This document shows positions 7,716 to 17,059 of a DNA stretch of 64,000 nt, piece by piece; position 1 is the stretch's first letter, and each line of letters begins with the position of its first letter. The notes beneath the pieces are model-generated. The model had not been told where the DNA came from, ran no database searches, and saw only the letters and a program-made list of their open reading frames with translations. Both the position numbers and the translations under genes were made by a program. This DNA comes from Oligoflexia bacterium (GTDB taxonomy: Bacteria; Bdellovibrionota_G; JANQFH01), in NCBI GenBank assembly GCA_028277945.1, contig JANQFH010000021.1:186001-250000 (forward strand), in the 5' to 3' direction.

Positions 7716-9449
7716 TTACTGTAGCGGTGTAACAGGCGGGCTCGTAAACGTCTTCTTCTCCGCTACGCTTTCGTCGATAATTCTAGCGACGTCGAGGATG
7801 AACACGACCTGACCGTTCCCCAGTATGGTTGCGCCAAAAATTGTGTACGAATCCGCAAATATACTGTCCAACCCTTTGACTACTATGTCCTGATGGCTCA
7901 CCAAACGATCTGCGAGAATAGCCTTCGATCTAGATCCAGAGGAGACGATAACACAGAATGTTCTCTTTTTGCTTTTTGACTCGGTGTCCAATAAATTGCC
8001 GCCATCGACAACATGGAGCATTTTGCCGCGCCAATTTAACATGCCAAAGTCTTTTATCTCATGAATCCGCATCTCTTCTAATTTCACACTTTCTACAACA
8101 TGACTTAGTGGTATGGCATATAACTCCTTATCTACTTCAATTAGAAGAGAGCGAATGACCGTCAGAGTCAGAGGCAAGTTGATCTCAAATTCGGTACCAC
8201 ATTTGATTTCGCTATGGACTTCAATACTACCCCCTAAACTCTGTATGGTTTCGGCAACAACGTCCATACCAACACCGCGACCTGAAAGTTCCGATACTTC
8301 AGCAGATGTTGAGAAACCAGGAAGAAAGATTAATCGTTTCACTTCCTCGGCACTTAGGTTTGTCGTCTCAAGACCCATGGACTGCGCTTTCTGACGAACC
8401 TTTTCAACGTCAATGCCTCCGCCGTCATCACCTACTGAAATCACTACTCGATCTGAAAGATTTTTTGCCTGCAGGGTAATCTTTGCCTCCGCCTTCTTGT
8501 CTCTTTTCTTGCGTTCTTCCTGGTCTTCAATGCCGTGGCTAAACGCGTTGCGTATGAGGTGTAGAAGCGGTTCGCCAAGGCGATCTATAATTCTCTTATC
8601 GATACGCGTCTCTTCACCTAGGGTTACAAGGGTTGCTGGCGTTCCTTTCTGACGCGAAAGGTCACGCACAAGTCGAGGAAAACGTCCAAACAGGGTTGAT
8701 ATCGGTAGTAGCCTCGTATCCATCAGTGTATCTTCAAGTCGCTTCATGATTTTGTCGAGAGAGAGGATGGCTCGGCCAAGCATATCGACCTCTGCGCTAT
8801 CTCTAAAGGCTAGTGACATGCGTTGGTGCACTTCAGACAAAACCGATTGCACGATAACGCCCTCACCAACAGCTTCAAGCAGTTCATCTAAGCGTTTAAA
8901 ATCAACCCGAATCGTGTCACTGACTTTTCCAATTGCTGGTTGTTGACCTTTTGCCGCCGGCTCTTGTCGACGCTCTTTTCCCTGTCTACGATCGTCACCG
9001 CTACGCCATTCTTGGTCTGAACGTCGGTCTGTGCCGCTACGTCTCTCTCTTGCTGTCTCGACATAGTCTTGTAATTTAAGAATGTACTCCTCTGCCGGGC
9101 CAGCCTGTACATTTTCGGATTCAGCCTGTTGCAACATGCGTACCAGTAGATCGCCGCCTTCCATAAGCAGTTCCGCCGCTTGCTCGTCGCGAAGTTCGGG
9201 CCGCTTTATCAATAGAGCACAGACATCTTCAAGAGCGTGCGCAGTGCGTTCAATAGGGGTAAACCCCATCATTGCCGAGTTGCCTTTGATGGTGTGAAGA
9301 TCGCTCTTTATTGGCTGGAACAGTTCGTCAGCCGGGTCACCAAACTTCCAACGCCTTTCAAAATTGAAAAAGAGGTCTGCCAACTTTTCGGCCATAGGCA
9401 TACACTCTTCGATGAATGCGTTGATTAACGAACGATAGGCGTTATCCAC
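7716..9449 (-). CDS. cheA: Chemotaxis histidine kinase
   Basis: A 577-residue CheA. Order of domains: P1 phosphotransfer domain with the phosphorylated H52 in LHTIKGNSAMMGF; a hydrophilic linker (about 135-175) with repeated RRSGxDRR-type motifs; P3 dimerisation helices; P4 kinase domain with N box LIRNAFSHGIED, G1 box VGDDGGGID and G2 box GRGVGMDVV; P5 CheW-like domain at the C-terminus. A P2 domain for CheY/CheB docking is not visible, and the protein is shorter than the usual 650-700 residues. GTG start at 9449 is supported by AGAGGA upstream. It lies 9 bp after the CheY-like gene. Confidence 0.95.
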   Translation of the reverse strand: MDNAYRSLINAFIEECMPMAEKLADLFFNFERRWKFGDPADELFQPIKSDLHTIKGNSAMMGFTPIERTAHALEDVCALLIKRPELRDEQAAELLMEGGDLLVRMLQQAESENVQAGPAEEYILKLQDYVETARERRSGTDRRSDQEWRSGDDRRQGKERRQEPAAKGQQPAIGKVSDTIRVDFKRLDELLEAVGEGVIVQSVLSEVHQRMSLAFRDSAEVDMLGRAILSLDKIMKRLEDTLMDTRLLPISTLFGRFPRLVRDLSRQKGTPATLVTLGEETRIDKRIIDRLGEPLLHLIRNAFSHGIEDQEERKKRDKKAEAKITLQAKNLSDRVVISVGDDGGGIDVEKVRQKAQSMGLETTNLSAEEVKRLIFLPGFSTSAEVSELSGRGVGMDVVAETIQSLGGSIEVHSEIKCGTEFEINLPLTLTVIRSLLIEVDKELYAIPLSHVVESVKLEEMRIHEIKDFGMLNWRGKMLHVVDGGNLLDTESKSKKRTFCVIVSSGSRSKAILADRLVSHQDIVVKGLDSIFADSYTIFGATILGNGQVVFILDVARIIDESVAEKKTFTSPPVTPLQ

Positions 9450-9458
9450 GCGGGTCCT

Positions 9459-9854
9459 CTAATCGCTCTGTTTTAGAAACTTGCTGGCAGTTTTTTCAAG
9501 ATCTTCGGGTGAAAAGGGCTTACACAGGTAGTCATCAGCGCCGGCAGAGAGGCCTCGGGCCTTGTCCTGTTCAGTACTCTCTGTCGTAACCAAGACAACC
9601 GGGACATTGAGACGTACCTTTTCCGCCTGTCTTTTTTTTAGGAACTCTAGTCCGTTCATTATGGGCATGTTGATGTCAAGAAATATAAGAGAGATATCCG
9701 GTTCTGAAACGAGAATCGCATACCCTTCTCTGCCATCCATAGCGTGGATGACTCTGCTATTTGCAAACTTTCCAGATGAAAGCACAAGGTCGTAAATACG
9801 GTGATGGAGTTTTGAATCGTCTATGATCAAAAAAGTATTTCTCTTTGTTGCCAA
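9459..9854 (-). CDS. Single-domain CheY-like response regulator
   Basis: A 131-residue stand-alone receiver. It has the acidic pair in FLIIDDSKLHHR, the phosphoacceptor Asp in LIFLDINMPIMNG, a Thr in LVTTEST and the Lys in DDYLCKPFSP. It is the first gene of the che operon and should take phosphate from CheA. It starts with TTG at 9854, preceded by GAGG at good spacing; no closer ATG fits. Whether it binds a flagellar motor or another output cannot be told: no flagellar genes are in the window, while a Tad pilus locus is, so a non-flagellar role is possible. Confidence 0.9.
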   Translation of the reverse strand: MATKRNTFLIIDDSKLHHRIYDLVLSSGKFANSRVIHAMDGREGYAILVSEPDISLIFLDINMPIMNGLEFLKKRQAEKVRLNVPVVLVTTESTEQDKARGLSAGADDYLCKPFSPEDLEKTASKFLKQSD

Positions 9855-10163
9855 GCTTACCTCACTAAAAAAGCTCTGTATAAATTACAACTTACTAGGT
9901 TCATTAGGAATCTTGAGTGAAAATAGCATAGAAAGAGATGGTGAGGGTAGCCTTTTGTGTTGCTGGTTGGGTCGTCAAGTCTGAGAGTTTACGTTGTTGA
10001 TGCTGAGTACAAAACTACTACAACCCCTCTGGCCTAACAGGTTTATTTCTTTGATATCAAATAGTTGATTGTATTCATGGCAGCTGGGGCAACCCCCGAT
10101 TCAGCGATACAGACAAACGCCAGTTGGCTAGATTTCTGAGGTCACGGTCTTATGACAGAGGTG
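9855..10163. other. Intergenic region upstream of the che operon
   Basis: About 309 bp with no convincing gene. It should hold the promoter for the minus-strand che operon near its left end and the 3' flank of the ABC transporter operon near its right end. A perfect 12-bp palindrome TTTGATATCAAA lies at 10050-10061, about 100 bp beyond the ATPase stop codon; its role is unknown. No clear intrinsic terminator was seen. Confidence 0.5.
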
Positions 10164-10958
10164 TCAGCTTAGTAACAGGTCGTCATCAGCAAGCTCAACG
10201 CCACGTGCCTTCTCAAACAGAGCCAGCAGGTCTTGAATTTTTAATCCCTGACGTTCCTTGCCAGAGACGTCAAAGGCTATTTGTCCTTCGTGTAGCATAA
10301 CGGTACGGCTGCCAACATCCAAGGCCTGTCGCATACTGTGCGTGACCATCAGGGTTGTGAGGTGGTTCTCTTTGACGATGTCGTTGGTGATATGCAAAAT
10401 AAGCGTTGCAGTCTTTGGGTCTAGTGAGGCAGTATGTTCATCAAGTAGCAGAATCTTCATCGGTTGAAGCGTAACCATAAACAGACTCACGGCCTGACGC
10501 TGGCCACCGGATAGCAGGCCCATACTGTCTTGAAGACGGTTTTCTAGGCCGATGCCGAGGCGAGTAAGCGCCTCTTGAAATCTCATGCGTTGCTGCTTAG
10601 AGAGCGCTGGCCGCAGCTGCCTTCTTCTGCCGCGTGCTGAAGCAAGTGCCAGGTTTTCTTCAACCGTCAGCTTTTCACAGGTGCCGGTCATGGGATCTTG
10701 AAAAACGCGGGCAATGAGATTGGTCCGTCGTTCAGTTGGCTGGTAAGTGACGTTCATGCCATCGAACTTTACTGTGCCGCTGTCTGGTTTAATCTCTCCG
10801 GCGAGGATGTTTAACAGCGTGGTCTTTCCAGCACCGTTGCTGCCAATCAAAGAGACAAACTCGCCCTCGGAGATGTCGAGGTCAATGCCGCGCAGGGCGA
10901 TGGTTTCTAGTGGCGTTCCTCTGTCATAGGTGAGGTTCAGCTCTTTGATGGCAATCAT
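10164..10958 (-). CDS. ABC transporter ATP-binding protein, TrpXYZ-like importer
   Basis: A 264-residue ABC ATPase with Walker A GSNGAGKTT, signature LLSGGQRQAVSLF, Walker B ILLLDEHTASLD and switch His in VTHSMRQAL. The DEHTASLDPKTA version of the Walker B/D-loop is characteristic of the ABC family encoded with COG2984-type binding proteins and COG4120-type permeases. It energises import by the permease encoded 3 bp upstream. The three-gene order binding protein, permease, ATPase matches known aromatic amino acid (TrpXYZ-like) and related importers; substrate cannot be read from the sequence. Confidence 0.92.
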   Translation of the reverse strand: MIAIKELNLTYDRGTPLETIALRGIDLDISEGEFVSLIGSNGAGKTTLLNILAGEIKPDSGTVKFDGMNVTYQPTERRTNLIARVFQDPMTGTCEKLTVEENLALASARGRRRQLRPALSKQQRMRFQEALTRLGIGLENRLQDSMGLLSGGQRQAVSLFMVTLQPMKILLLDEHTASLDPKTATLILHITNDIVKENHLTTLMVTHSMRQALDVGSRTVMLHEGQIAFDVSGKERQGLKIQDLLALFEKARGVELADDDLLLS

Positions 10959-10961
10959 GTG

Positions 10962-11855
10962 TTAGTTTCTCCGTACCCGTACTTTGAAGGAAGCTCTGGT
11001 CCTAGGCAGACAGATGGCAATCGTCACCAGAACGGCTGTAATAAGATTGAGATCTTGCGCATGCAGCCCGAGAAAGTCCGCGTTCAGAGCCAGCGCAACA
11101 GCGAAGCGGTAAACGATAGAGCCAAGCAGGCAGGCTATAAAAGCAAGCGTCATGCTCCGGCCTGGCAAGATCGACTCACCACCAATGACCGAGGCAAGAC
11201 CGACGATAATGGTACCGACACCCATGGTGACATCGGCACTGCCCTGACTCTGCGCAAACATGCTGCCAGCTAGAGCCACCAACGCATTGGATATCGCCAT
11301 GCCAAGAACAATCATGGTTGAGGTGGAAACACCTTGGGAACGTGCCATGCGTGGGTTTGCCCCAGTTGCCCGCATTGCCAGGCCGGTCTCCGAGTTAAAA
11401 AAGGCGATGAGTAACAGCATCGTTATAGTTACAATTACCGCAAACGCAATCGGTGTCGAAACGTAATAAGGCAGGCCAAGAGTTTCTAGCGGTGTCAGCA
11501 AGGTCCTCTCACCTAGCAAGGCTACATTTGGCCGTCCCATGATGCGTAGATTGATCGAGTAGAGTGCGATCATGGTGAGGATCGACGCGAGTAGATGTAA
11601 GATTTTAAGACGTACGTTGAGCCAGGCGGTGATCACCCCGGCTAAACCACCAGAGAGCATGGCTGCTAATGTGGCAGTCAAGGGATGTACGTCGGCAACG
11701 ATCAAGCTGGCAGTGACAGCCGCGCCTAGTGGAAAGCTCCCATCTACGGTTAAATCGGGAAAGTCCAAAATACGAAATGAAATGTAGACACCAAATGCGA
11801 CAAGACCAAAGACCAAGCCGATTTCAAATGCACCAAGGAACGCCAGTGAGCTCAT
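10962..11855 (-). CDS. ABC transporter permease, TrpXYZ-like importer
   Basis: A 297-residue polytopic membrane protein with about eight or nine hydrophobic segments and the BPD_transp_2 pattern of branched-chain amino acid/sugar-type permeases. Landmarks include ISFRILDFPDLTVDGSFPLG near the N-terminus and AMRATGANPRMARSQGV, the cytoplasmic loop that contacts the ATPase. It is followed after 3 bp by the ATPase gene and preceded after 22 bp by the binding protein, so the three form one operon. Confidence 0.92.
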   Translation of the reverse strand: MSSLAFLGAFEIGLVFGLVAFGVYISFRILDFPDLTVDGSFPLGAAVTASLIVADVHPLTATLAAMLSGGLAGVITAWLNVRLKILHLLASILTMIALYSINLRIMGRPNVALLGERTLLTPLETLGLPYYVSTPIAFAVIVTITMLLLIAFFNSETGLAMRATGANPRMARSQGVSTSTMIVLGMAISNALVALAGSMFAQSQGSADVTMGVGTIIVGLASVIGGESILPGRSMTLAFIACLLGSIVYRFAVALALNADFLGLHAQDLNLITAVLVTIAICLPRTRASFKVRVRRN

Positions 11856-11877
11856 TGTTGAAGTTTAGCTATGCCGG

Positions 11878-12852
11878 TTACCGGATAACTTTATCAGCCT
11901 CACTAAGAATGGATTTTGACAGCGACAGTCCCATCTGTTTAGCGCTCTTGGGATTGACGTGGAGTTCCAGCTTATCAACGCTTTCCACAGAGATGTCTCC
12001 CGGCTTTTCCCCTTTGAGAACTCGCACGACAATATGGCCTGCCTGACGACCAACATCGTAGTAACTAAAACCGAGCGAGGCGACAGTGCCTCGGCTTACC
12101 GACTCGGCGTCGCCGCTAAAGATGGGAATCTTTGCCTCAATGCCTACCTTAACCACCGCCTCGATTGCCGAAACCACCGTGTTATCGGTAGGCACGTAGA
12201 TAGCATCCACCTTGCCCACGAGAGATCGGGCAGCTGTCAATACCTCTGCTGACTTTGTTGCCCCAGCTTCCTTAACCTGCATGCCTTGATCAGGGGCATA
12301 CTTTTTTACTAGGTTGACTAGAGTTATGGAGTTGGCTTCACCGGGGTTGTAGATCACGCCGACGCTCTTAGCCTTTGGGAGAAGGCGTTTGATCAACTCC
12401 ATGTGCCGATCGATGGGGGTGAGGTCAGATACTCCAGTGATGAGGCCACCGGGTCGCTTCATACTCTTGACCAGCTTGGCACCCACGGGGTCGGTAACCG
12501 CAGTGAAGACCAAGGCGGTATTGCGTGCGGCTGCAGCAGCGGTCTGTGCTGATGGAGTTGAGATGGCGACGATCACATCAGGATTTTGCGCAACAAACTT
12601 TTTGGCAATCTGAGCTGCAGTTGTGGCGTTGCCTTGGGCATTTTCAAAGGTCCAGCTGAGGTTTTTGCCAACTTCAAATCCCTGTGCCTGAAGTTCATCA
12701 CGCACACCCTTGCGGCAGTCGTCTAATGATGGGTGTTCAACAATCTGGGTGATGGCAACGCTTTTTTGTGCTGCTTCTGTGTAAGCGGTGTAAAGAAAGA
12801 GTATGGAAAAAATGCTAATCGTCGTCCATAGTTGAATTTGGAGTTTAGTCAT
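11878..12852 (-). CDS. ABC transporter substrate-binding protein
   Basis: A 324-residue periplasmic binding protein of the ABC_sub_bind family (PF04392 type). It has a signal peptide (about residues 1-28, ending near TEAA) and typical motifs such as QIVEHPSLDDCRKGVRDEL, NPDVIVAISTPSAQTAAAA and GVIYNPGEANS. The Cys at DDCRKG is unlikely to be a lipobox, so the protein is probably soluble. The family includes TrpX-like tryptophan/tyrosine binding proteins, but specificity is not visible. It is the first gene of the operon, with AGGAGG-like bases just before the ATG. Confidence 0.92.
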   Translation of the reverse strand: MTKLQIQLWTTISIFSILFLYTAYTEAAQKSVAITQIVEHPSLDDCRKGVRDELQAQGFEVGKNLSWTFENAQGNATTAAQIAKKFVAQNPDVIVAISTPSAQTAAAAARNTALVFTAVTDPVGAKLVKSMKRPGGLITGVSDLTPIDRHMELIKRLLPKAKSVGVIYNPGEANSITLVNLVKKYAPDQGMQVKEAGATKSAEVLTAARSLVGKVDAIYVPTDNTVVSAIEAVVKVGIEAKIPIFSGDAESVSRGTVASLGFSYYDVGRQAGHIVVRVLKGEKPGDISVESVDKLELHVNPKSAKQMGLSLSKSILSEADKVIR

Positions 12853-13022
12853 GTTTGACCTCCTGGGCTGCCGTTGATGAGCAAATCTGCCCGCAGAGGC
12901 ATCGATTACCCCGCAATGCCGTGAGAATCAAGTTTTGATAAGGCTTGCGAGTCATCGTTGCTGTGGTGACGGGCTGTTGACAACGCGATTTTCTGCTAAT
13001 AGAAAATAGTCAATTAATTCAT

Positions 13023-13838
13023 ATGGTTAAAATTACAACACAGATTATAGCGGAGCACTATCGCAGTCGCCATCAGGAACTGACGCTCACCTGGAGCAAG
13101 TACTTCCACTACGGCCTCTTTCAAGGGGTTGCGGAAAAACTCCTGACGGGCCAGGAGCGCACATTGGATACCATGGCGGAACTGGCCGTTATTGGCTCAC
13201 GCACCAAGTTACTAGATGTTGGTAGTGGTATAGGCAGTAGTTGTCTCTACCTTGCTAGGAAGTATGAATGTCATGCAGTTGGAGTGGATTTGGTTGGGTC
13301 TCTGACGAGGGTCGGGATAGGCCGAGTGAAACGACTGGGTTTGGAGAAGAGGGTGGCGTTTGAGATTGGCGAGGCAGGTTCTCTGCCCTTTGCAGATGAG
13401 AGCTTTGACGTGGTTATAAGTAATGAAGTCTTGTGCCATGTGGTTGATAGAGCTAAGGCGATTGCAGAGATGTGGCGGGTGCTTAAACAAAAGGGACGGC
13501 TGGTGTTCACCGATCTGCTCGACGATCAGCAGCGGATTACTGCGGAGACGCAGCAGTTCTACGACTACCTCAAACAACCAGTTGTCTGCGAGAGCCTGCA
13601 GAGTTACCAACAGCTGCTTACAGCTGTTGGCTTTCAAGTAAGACAGATAAGGGACTACAGCGCTGAAATAGTCAGCAACTATGAGGCGGCATTGAAGCAT
13701 CTGCAAGAGGTGCGGTCCGATGTGCTAGACCTCTTTGGGCTCGAGGCCTACTCAACAACCAAGGCTTTTTATGAGTACTGTCTTTCCGCACCCATCCGCG
13801 AGCACATTGGTTGGGGCATGTTCTTTGTCATCAAGTAG
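13023..13838 (+). CDS. SAM-dependent class I methyltransferase
   Basis: A 271-residue soluble enzyme with motif I LLDVGSGIGSSCLYLA, an acidic end of strand 2 (VGVDL) and the post-motif LPFADESFDVVISNEVLCHV. The N-terminal SRHQELTLTWSKYFHYGLF resembles small-molecule methyltransferases acting on tocopherol, sarcosine/glycine or sterol-like substrates. The substrate cannot be set from sequence. It is divergent from the ABC operon (170 bp shared upstream region) and convergent with the FG-GAP gene, only 5 bp away. Confidence 0.85.
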   Translation: MVKITTQIIAEHYRSRHQELTLTWSKYFHYGLFQGVAEKLLTGQERTLDTMAELAVIGSRTKLLDVGSGIGSSCLYLARKYECHAVGVDLVGSLTRVGIGRVKRLGLEKRVAFEIGEAGSLPFADESFDVVISNEVLCHVVDRAKAIAEMWRVLKQKGRLVFTDLLDDQQRITAETQQFYDYLKQPVVCESLQSYQQLLTAVGFQVRQIRDYSAEIVSNYEAALKHLQEVRSDVLDLFGLEAYSTTKAFYEYCLSAPIREHIGWGMFFVIK

Positions 13839-13843
13839 AGACA

Positions 13844-15139
13844 TTACGAATCTGGGTCCGCATAAATGAGCTTGAGTTCACGGCGTTCACGGTCGACCAC
13901 TATCAGGTCGTCGCTGCCATCTCCATTTAGATCTTTGGCGACCGGGGGCATGTAACTTCCAAAGGTGTCTTGGAATCTAGCAATATCAGCCAGTCGCCGG
14001 GCGAGATTTTTGAAGAAACCTCGAGAGTCATCAAAGCTCACCTTGGTGACCTGCAGTTCGCTGACAAAATCAGCTAGATTCGGAAGATGAAAACTAAATC
14101 TGAGGCCGTGCTGACTGACATAAGTAGTGTTACTCAGTGTAAAGTCTTGCGGTAAGATGGTTGCATACTCGCGGATCGGCGCTAAAGGAAGAATCACCAC
14201 CGCTCCTACGTCATCTTTTAACAGTGCGAGATCTAAACTGCCATCACCATTGAAATCACCAAAACCTACAGCGTGGATTAGATAGCTGCCAACGCGGGTC
14301 AGCATCAGAAGGTTCAAAAGGGCGATAAACTTTCGATCGTCGTTGTTCACTTTAATACGGTATCCGCCATCATCCCGAAAACCAGGCTGGAGATCGAAAT
14401 AGACGTGGCTATCATTTTGCTCACGCATCCGGACAAGAAATCGATCTGGAGTACCATCGTTGGTAATGTCTACAAAGGTAATCGAGTTGTTTGGCTGGTC
14501 CTCTGATAGGGTGGCAATGTGATCATATCCTCCATCGTCTTTGCCGCGCAAACCAATTTGAAAGTCAGAGCCGGTGTGTAGGATATCGACAACACCATCG
14601 CCTGAAAAATCCTCTACAAAGAATTCTTCTGGTGCAGCGTCAATCCCGTAGCCCACAGACGGCCGGTTAAGATCAAGTGAGGCTATTGGCCCATGAAAGA
14701 CATTGACCAGGTGTATGGCCCCCTCTCCATCGGCTTGGTGTTTAGGATCTAGAGAGCGGTAGTAACTCAATAGTAGGTCGTCATAGTCATCACTATTGAC
14801 ATCTGCAATACCTACTCCAATGGCACAAAAACCAGTTGATTGCGTTACTGGAGAGTCGAATTCACCGTTTGCTGTGCCAACAAAAAGCAACAGTTTGCAG
14901 CCTCTATCTTCTACACGGTTAAATGAGTCTTCATCAGATATCTGAGAGGCCACCACATCCATAATACCGTCACCATTGAGATCACCAGCTGCTGCGCGTA
15001 CCGGCACTCCACTGAAACTATGCAACAGCTCCTTTTCGGAGAAGGAGAATTTTGCTTCAGTTCCTGCCGTAGCGGAGAACGCAATCAATACCAAGATCAG
15101 AAGTGTCAAAGTGTGAAATAGGGGCAGCGTGGGTTTCAT
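13844..15139 (-). CDS. Secreted FG-GAP/VCBS repeat protein
   Basis: A 431-residue exported protein with a signal peptide (residues 1-26, ending SATAGTEA). At least six calcium-binding-like D-x-[ND]-x-D-G repeats can be seen: GDLNGDGIMDVV, ADVNSDDYDDLL, EDFSGDGVVDIL, VDITNDGTPDRF, GDFNGDGSLDLA and KDLNGDGSDDLI. This is the integrin-alpha-like FG-GAP beta-propeller pattern, usually a surface or periplasmic ligand-binding protein. No enzymatic motif or membrane anchor was seen. Confidence 0.85.
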   Translation of the reverse strand: MKPTLPLFHTLTLLILVLIAFSATAGTEAKFSFSEKELLHSFSGVPVRAAAGDLNGDGIMDVVASQISDEDSFNRVEDRGCKLLLFVGTANGEFDSPVTQSTGFCAIGVGIADVNSDDYDDLLLSYYRSLDPKHQADGEGAIHLVNVFHGPIASLDLNRPSVGYGIDAAPEEFFVEDFSGDGVVDILHTGSDFQIGLRGKDDGGYDHIATLSEDQPNNSITFVDITNDGTPDRFLVRMREQNDSHVYFDLQPGFRDDGGYRIKVNNDDRKFIALLNLLMLTRVGSYLIHAVGFGDFNGDGSLDLALLKDDVGAVVILPLAPIREYATILPQDFTLSNTTYVSQHGLRFSFHLPNLADFVSELQVTKVSFDDSRGFFKNLARRLADIARFQDTFGSYMPPVAKDLNGDGSDDLIVVDRERRELKLIYADPDS

Positions 15140-15358
15140 GGTGAAGCTCCTTATGGCAGAGAAACCTCTAATAACAGCTAACAGTGTGAGCTACAAGCAA
15201 TCCGTGCCAAGAAGAAACCACGGTGCTGCCGAAGATTTTCCAGTAATATCAAAACGTTTTCAGTGACTGCATGACTAGTGGTCCTATTGGTGCTTGCAGC
15301 GATTCCCTTGGCCAGTTTGAAAATTAGTGATATCACTCCGAATAAGGAGCCGGGGTGT

Positions 15359-16702
15359 ATGCAGTGCTTCTCGTTTCAATATGACAAACAGCTATATCTA
15401 TTTACACGGGTCTTCGCACTGATCTGTTGCATCGTTCTAGGGTGGAATACGGCGCTGGGTTCTGCAAATGATCTGGATGAGTACAAACAGATCTTGCTTG
15501 ATCGTCAAAGTAATAGTCAAGGCGCACGCCAACAAGCGCTCGATGACTATCAGAAACGGGCCCCAGATTTTTGGCTGGCTACATCGGAGCAAAAGTTCAA
15601 AGCAGAAGTTAGTTTTTACTTGGATTTAATTGCCCATGAATCTGGCGAACAAGCAGTAGCGCCTTTGCAATTTGAAGAGGTTTGGACCTATGACTACTAT
15701 CATGATAGTAGCGTCATAATTATTCCATCGCAGCCATTTTACATTTTTGAACTACGAGAAACATCGCAGGGTTATTTGCAGGATGTCTTTCAACGATTGG
15801 ACGCTATCCGCAAGCTGCCAAGAGCGAATGCGCATCGCGCTCTAATAGAATCGTTAGCCGGTGAGGTTACATTGAGAATAGCAGAATATGCTAACGATCG
15901 TGCTGAGGAATTCATTCTAGAAATTCGTGCCAAAGAGCAACAAGACTCTGCTGTATATGCTTCCAGCACTCAAGCGTTGGCAACATTGTATCGCAAACGT
16001 TGTATGAGCGGTGACTTAGAATTGTCAGCAGCTTACCATGAGTTTGAAGCGGAATTTTGGCGTCTTTTCGAAACAGCCAATGACAACGGCCCAACGAGAG
16101 ATCTTAATTTAGATACGTTGTTTACATTAGGCCCCTGTTTGCAAGAAAGATGGCCCATTTTATTCGAACAGCTCATTGTTGATCCTCGTTATCATCTTGA
16201 GTTGCGTATACAAGTTGTCCGTGCAATGCAAGAAGATGGTATGGACGATAGAGAGTTTGCATTCTTAATTGAACGGTTGTCATCTTTGCCAGAAAGAGTT
16301 CATGAAACAAACGGGTTAGAACTAGATGAAGTTATTGAAGAAGTCTCTCTTGCAGGCAAGATCATATATTTCGTGGCTGTCGATACAACATTTAAGATAG
16401 CTGATCCTGAGTATGACCACTGTCCCAGAGTAGTGCGTTTTATGCATGTACTAATGACTCTGATGTCGCAAATTCTCGCTGAGCATGCAAAGATATATTA
16501 CAGTATACACAATGCCGTAAAAGAGATTTTAGCCGCCTATCTCGCCTGTCAAAATGCTACGCAAGCGCAGTGTTCTTTAGTGAATGGGTCTTGGCAATCG
16601 GTGTCTGATGGTAGTCAAGTAGTTGATTGCACCCTAAGACCTCCAGGACCCGAACCCGTCGATGAGTTTCTCAGACTCATGGAGGGGTTCGACATAAACT
16701 GA
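15359..16702 (+). CDS. Secreted protein of unknown function
   Basis: A 447-residue protein I do not recognise. The ATG at 15359 is preferred over an upstream GTG at 15278 because AAGGAG lies 9 bp before it and the resulting N-terminus is a good signal peptide (basic start, hydrophobic LFTRVFALICCIVLGW, cleavage near LGSA). The mature part is mostly helical and acidic, with eight or nine scattered Cys in the second half (for example KRCMSG, LGPCLQ, CPRV, LACQN, QCSL), so disulfides are possible. It ends next to an ompA 3'-end remnant. Confidence 0.65.
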   Translation: MQCFSFQYDKQLYLFTRVFALICCIVLGWNTALGSANDLDEYKQILLDRQSNSQGARQQALDDYQKRAPDFWLATSEQKFKAEVSFYLDLIAHESGEQAVAPLQFEEVWTYDYYHDSSVIIIPSQPFYIFELRETSQGYLQDVFQRLDAIRKLPRANAHRALIESLAGEVTLRIAEYANDRAEEFILEIRAKEQQDSAVYASSTQALATLYRKRCMSGDLELSAAYHEFEAEFWRLFETANDNGPTRDLNLDTLFTLGPCLQERWPILFEQLIVDPRYHLELRIQVVRAMQEDGMDDREFAFLIERLSSLPERVHETNGLELDEVIEEVSLAGKIIYFVAVDTTFKIADPEYDHCPRVVRFMHVLMTLMSQILAEHAKIYYSIHNAVKEILAAYLACQNATQAQCSLVNGSWQSVSDGSQVVDCTLRPPGPEPVDEFLRLMEGFDIN

Positions 16703-16759
16703 GATTTTGATACATCTTCAAGAGTAGTCAAACTAAAATCTATTTCGCATCACTTTTAC

Positions 16760-16845
16760 CAATGCCTATTGTGAAGCTTTCTCAATAATGTGGAATTCAA
16801 CTCGGCGGTTCTTTGCTCGACCCTCTTTGGTACTGTTATCTGCAA
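16760..16845 (-). pseudogene. ompA 3'-end fragment, left copy of 86-bp direct repeat
   Basis: On the minus strand these bases encode [20 protein letters not shown] followed by EKASQ and a stop: the last 25 residues of the OmpA-domain protein encoded at 22689-25379. The copy differs from 22683-22768 at only two positions over 86 bp. No in-frame upstream part of the gene is present (a stop lies close beyond 16845), so it is a non-functional remnant. Both copies have the same orientation and enclose about 5.8 kb. Confidence 0.85.
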
Positions 16846-17059
16846 AGCGTGGGCATTATCCTAGAAGAGGGTTTTGCTCTGGGTGACCTCAGGAAGGTCG
16901 TCCAGAGTATGCGAAAAGAGACTGGGAAGGCTGCCGCGGATTTGTTAGATCCGCCAAAGCCGCCTAGGAAATACCACAGGAGCAAGAAGATTTCAGAACG
17001 CTCATCTATGATTGATCATCATCATTTGTTTCTGCCGGGATAAGTTTATAGTTGTTACA
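16846..17059. other. Region upstream of phosphoribosyltransferase gene; doubtful ORF
   Basis: No secure gene. The plus strand is open to a stop at 17041-17043 and would read VVQSMRKETGKAAADLLDPP plus a basic tail; this has some coding character but no recognisable start, since its only nearby codon for initiation falls inside the ompA repeat. It may be the 3' remnant of a gene cut by the insertion. An FNR-like box lies near its end. Confidence 0.35.
17012..17025. promoter_or_regulatory. FNR/CRP-family-like box upstream of phosphoribosyltransferase
   Basis: TTGATCATCATCAT matches the FNR-type consensus TTGAT-N4-ATCAA at 9 of 10 specified positions. Its centre is about 41 bp before the ATG at 17060, which is close for a class II promoter unless the transcript has almost no leader. 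Sequence match only. Confidence 0.35.

Noticed and set aside
10050-10061. TTTGATATCAAA as an FNR box
   Set aside because: It lacks the 4-bp spacer of TTGAT-N4-ATCAA and lies after the ABC operon, not upstream of a gene.
13212-13706. 164-codon minus-strand open frame opposite the methyltransferase gene
   Set aside because: It lies wholly inside a gene with clear SAM-binding motifs on the other strand and shows no family-like features.
16813-17043. 76-codon plus-strand open frame
   Set aside because: Its start is inside the ompA repeat copy and the N-terminal part is repeat sequence read in the wrong strand; the C-terminal half may be a relic but is not a gene.
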